Shown here: positions 14,857 through 15,271 of the stretch, in pieces | Layout of the letters: every line of letters starts with the position of its first letter | Position numbering within the stretch: position 1 is the first letter of the stretch | From: Betaproteobacteria bacterium TMED41 | Lineage (GTDB): Bacteria > Pseudomonadota > Gammaproteobacteria > Burkholderiales > Burkholderiaceae_A | Direction: 5' to 3' | NCBI GenBank assembly: GCA_002167365.1 | Contig: NHCU01000034.1 | Span: 13,912 to 29,182 of the forward strand | Length of the DNA: 15,271 nucleotides | Made by a program: the position numbers and the translations under genes | Notes under the pieces: generated by a model | Databases searched by the model: none | What the model was told of the DNA's origin: nothing | What the model saw: the letters and a program-made list of their open reading frames with translations, nothing else

Positions 14857-15254
14857 TCATGGCACGGTAATTTGAAACTGGAATATCAAATAATGATGGT
14901 TCGAACTTGCTATTGTGGAGGTATATTTTTTAATAATATTAAAAAATTTATTAATTCGACTCGCTTCCACCAAACCACCAACTGATTGATTTTTTTCTGT
15001 TTTTATCTCGTCAGAACAAGATGGATCAATACAAAAAAATTTTAATCCTTTGTCATCTCTATACAGGCATAAAATTACCAAAACTCTTTGAAGATAATAA
15101 GCAAGAAATTCGCTCTGACCTTTGGATAATCTTTCTTTTAAAACGTGATCTAGGCTTCTTTATCATAGAAACTTGATGGAGCTAAACCTAATTTTTTTAT
15201 GCTTTTGCCATCAGAGATTATTTCTAAATTAAAAAACCAAATGCTTTTTAACAT
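14857..15254 (-). pseudogene. Possible frameshifted gene with a helix-turn-helix-like N-terminus
   Basis: A first frame starts at ATG 15254-15252 and reads EIISDGKSIKKLGLAPSSFY before TAG 15152-15150. A second frame, shifted by one base, continues with LDHVLKERLSKGQSEFLAYY and stays open to 14857 (its only standard start is TTG 15081). Inserting one A near 15155-15162 would join them as FYDKESLDHVLKERLS. The pattern of [ILV]-S-D/E-G-K-S-I..-[IL]-G-L..S.FY followed by a charged helix resembles the DNA-binding N-terminus of phage small-terminase-like or other helix-turn-helix proteins. The C-terminal half matches nothing I know. This may be a decayed mobile-element gene. Confidence 0.3.
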
Positions 15255-15271
15255 CACTACATAAATTAGCT

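Larger units (their letters stand above)
14354..15271. other. About 0.9 kb without a convincing intact gene
   Basis: All six frames are short and broken. No tRNA, rRNA or known small RNA signature was found. Near-identical direct repeats TTACAGTTAGCC (14351-14362) and TTACAGTTATCC (14381-14392) lie at its left end. Short open frames of unknown value are 14491-14607 plus (38 codons, begins MQLQACETKDSYF, no ribosome binding site), 14657-14785 minus, and 14794-14985 plus (63 codons, no family recognised). The right part holds a possible frameshifted gene on the minus strand. The style fits decayed sequence, in contrast to the tight packing of the rest. Confidence 0.6.

Noticed and set aside
14888..14900. 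GGTTCGAAC resembling a tRNA T-loop
   Set aside because: Flanking bases do not form the T-stem on either strand, and no acceptor or anticodon arm can be built around it.
14794..14985. 63-codon plus-strand frame as a gene
   Set aside because: No Shine-Dalgarno, no recognisable family, low-complexity Asn/Phe/Lys composition and overlap with another frame on the minus strand.

Overview
The window is AT-rich (roughly one third G+C by eye) and carries a compact housekeeping cluster in the gene order typical of Betaproteobacteria, especially Burkholderiales-like genomes: ndk, rlmN, ispG, hisS, yfgM, bamB, der, hfq, hflX, hflK, hflC, hisZ, purA. Protein details agree with this: the first GTPase domain of Der has NKxEG instead of NKxD, IspG has the roughly 410-residue form, and HisZ and the BI-1 protein resemble beta-proteobacterial versions. 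Low G+C, very short gaps and many non-ATG starts suggest a streamlined or reduced betaproteobacterial genome. Genus is not resolvable from this.

Layout. Bases 1-13441 are one long minus-strand gene string, probably one or two transcription units. The order of transcription is ndk, rlmN, ispG, hisS, yfgM, bamB, der, then a 101-base gap with a promoter-like site, then hfq, hflX, hflK, hflC and a final ORF that runs off the left edge. Many junctions overlap by one to sixteen bases. Bases 13442-13599 are a divergent control region. A single plus-strand gene, a BI-1/YccA-family membrane protein, occupies 13600-14298 and ends at a long perfect hairpin. The remaining ~0.9 kb (14354-15271) has no convincing intact gene and looks like decayed sequence, including a possible frameshifted helix-turn-helix gene at the right edge.

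The most notable feature is at the left end. The genes hisZ (regulatory subunit of ATP phosphoribosyltransferase, histidine step 1) and purA (adenylosuccinate synthetase, AMP branch of purine synthesis) are joined in frame into one ORF. There is no stop codon after hisZ and no ATG, GTG, TTG or CTG before the PurA core. The HisZ part has lost its usual C-terminal ~55-60 residues and is connected by a short Lys/Ser/Glu-rich linker containing an A9 run. I know of no described HisZ-PurA fusion. It would physically link two pathways that already share ATP and AICAR.

Functionally the cluster covers nucleotide balance (Ndk, PurA), translation and ribosome assembly (HisS, RlmN, Der, HflX), isoprenoid synthesis (IspG), outer-membrane protein assembly (YfgM, BamB), RNA-based regulation (Hfq) and membrane protein quality control (HflK/HflC, modulators of FtsH, with a YccA-like protein nearby). 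A second unusual feature is hflX, whose conserved N-terminus can only be translated from a CTG codon placed behind a GGAG in the end of hfq.
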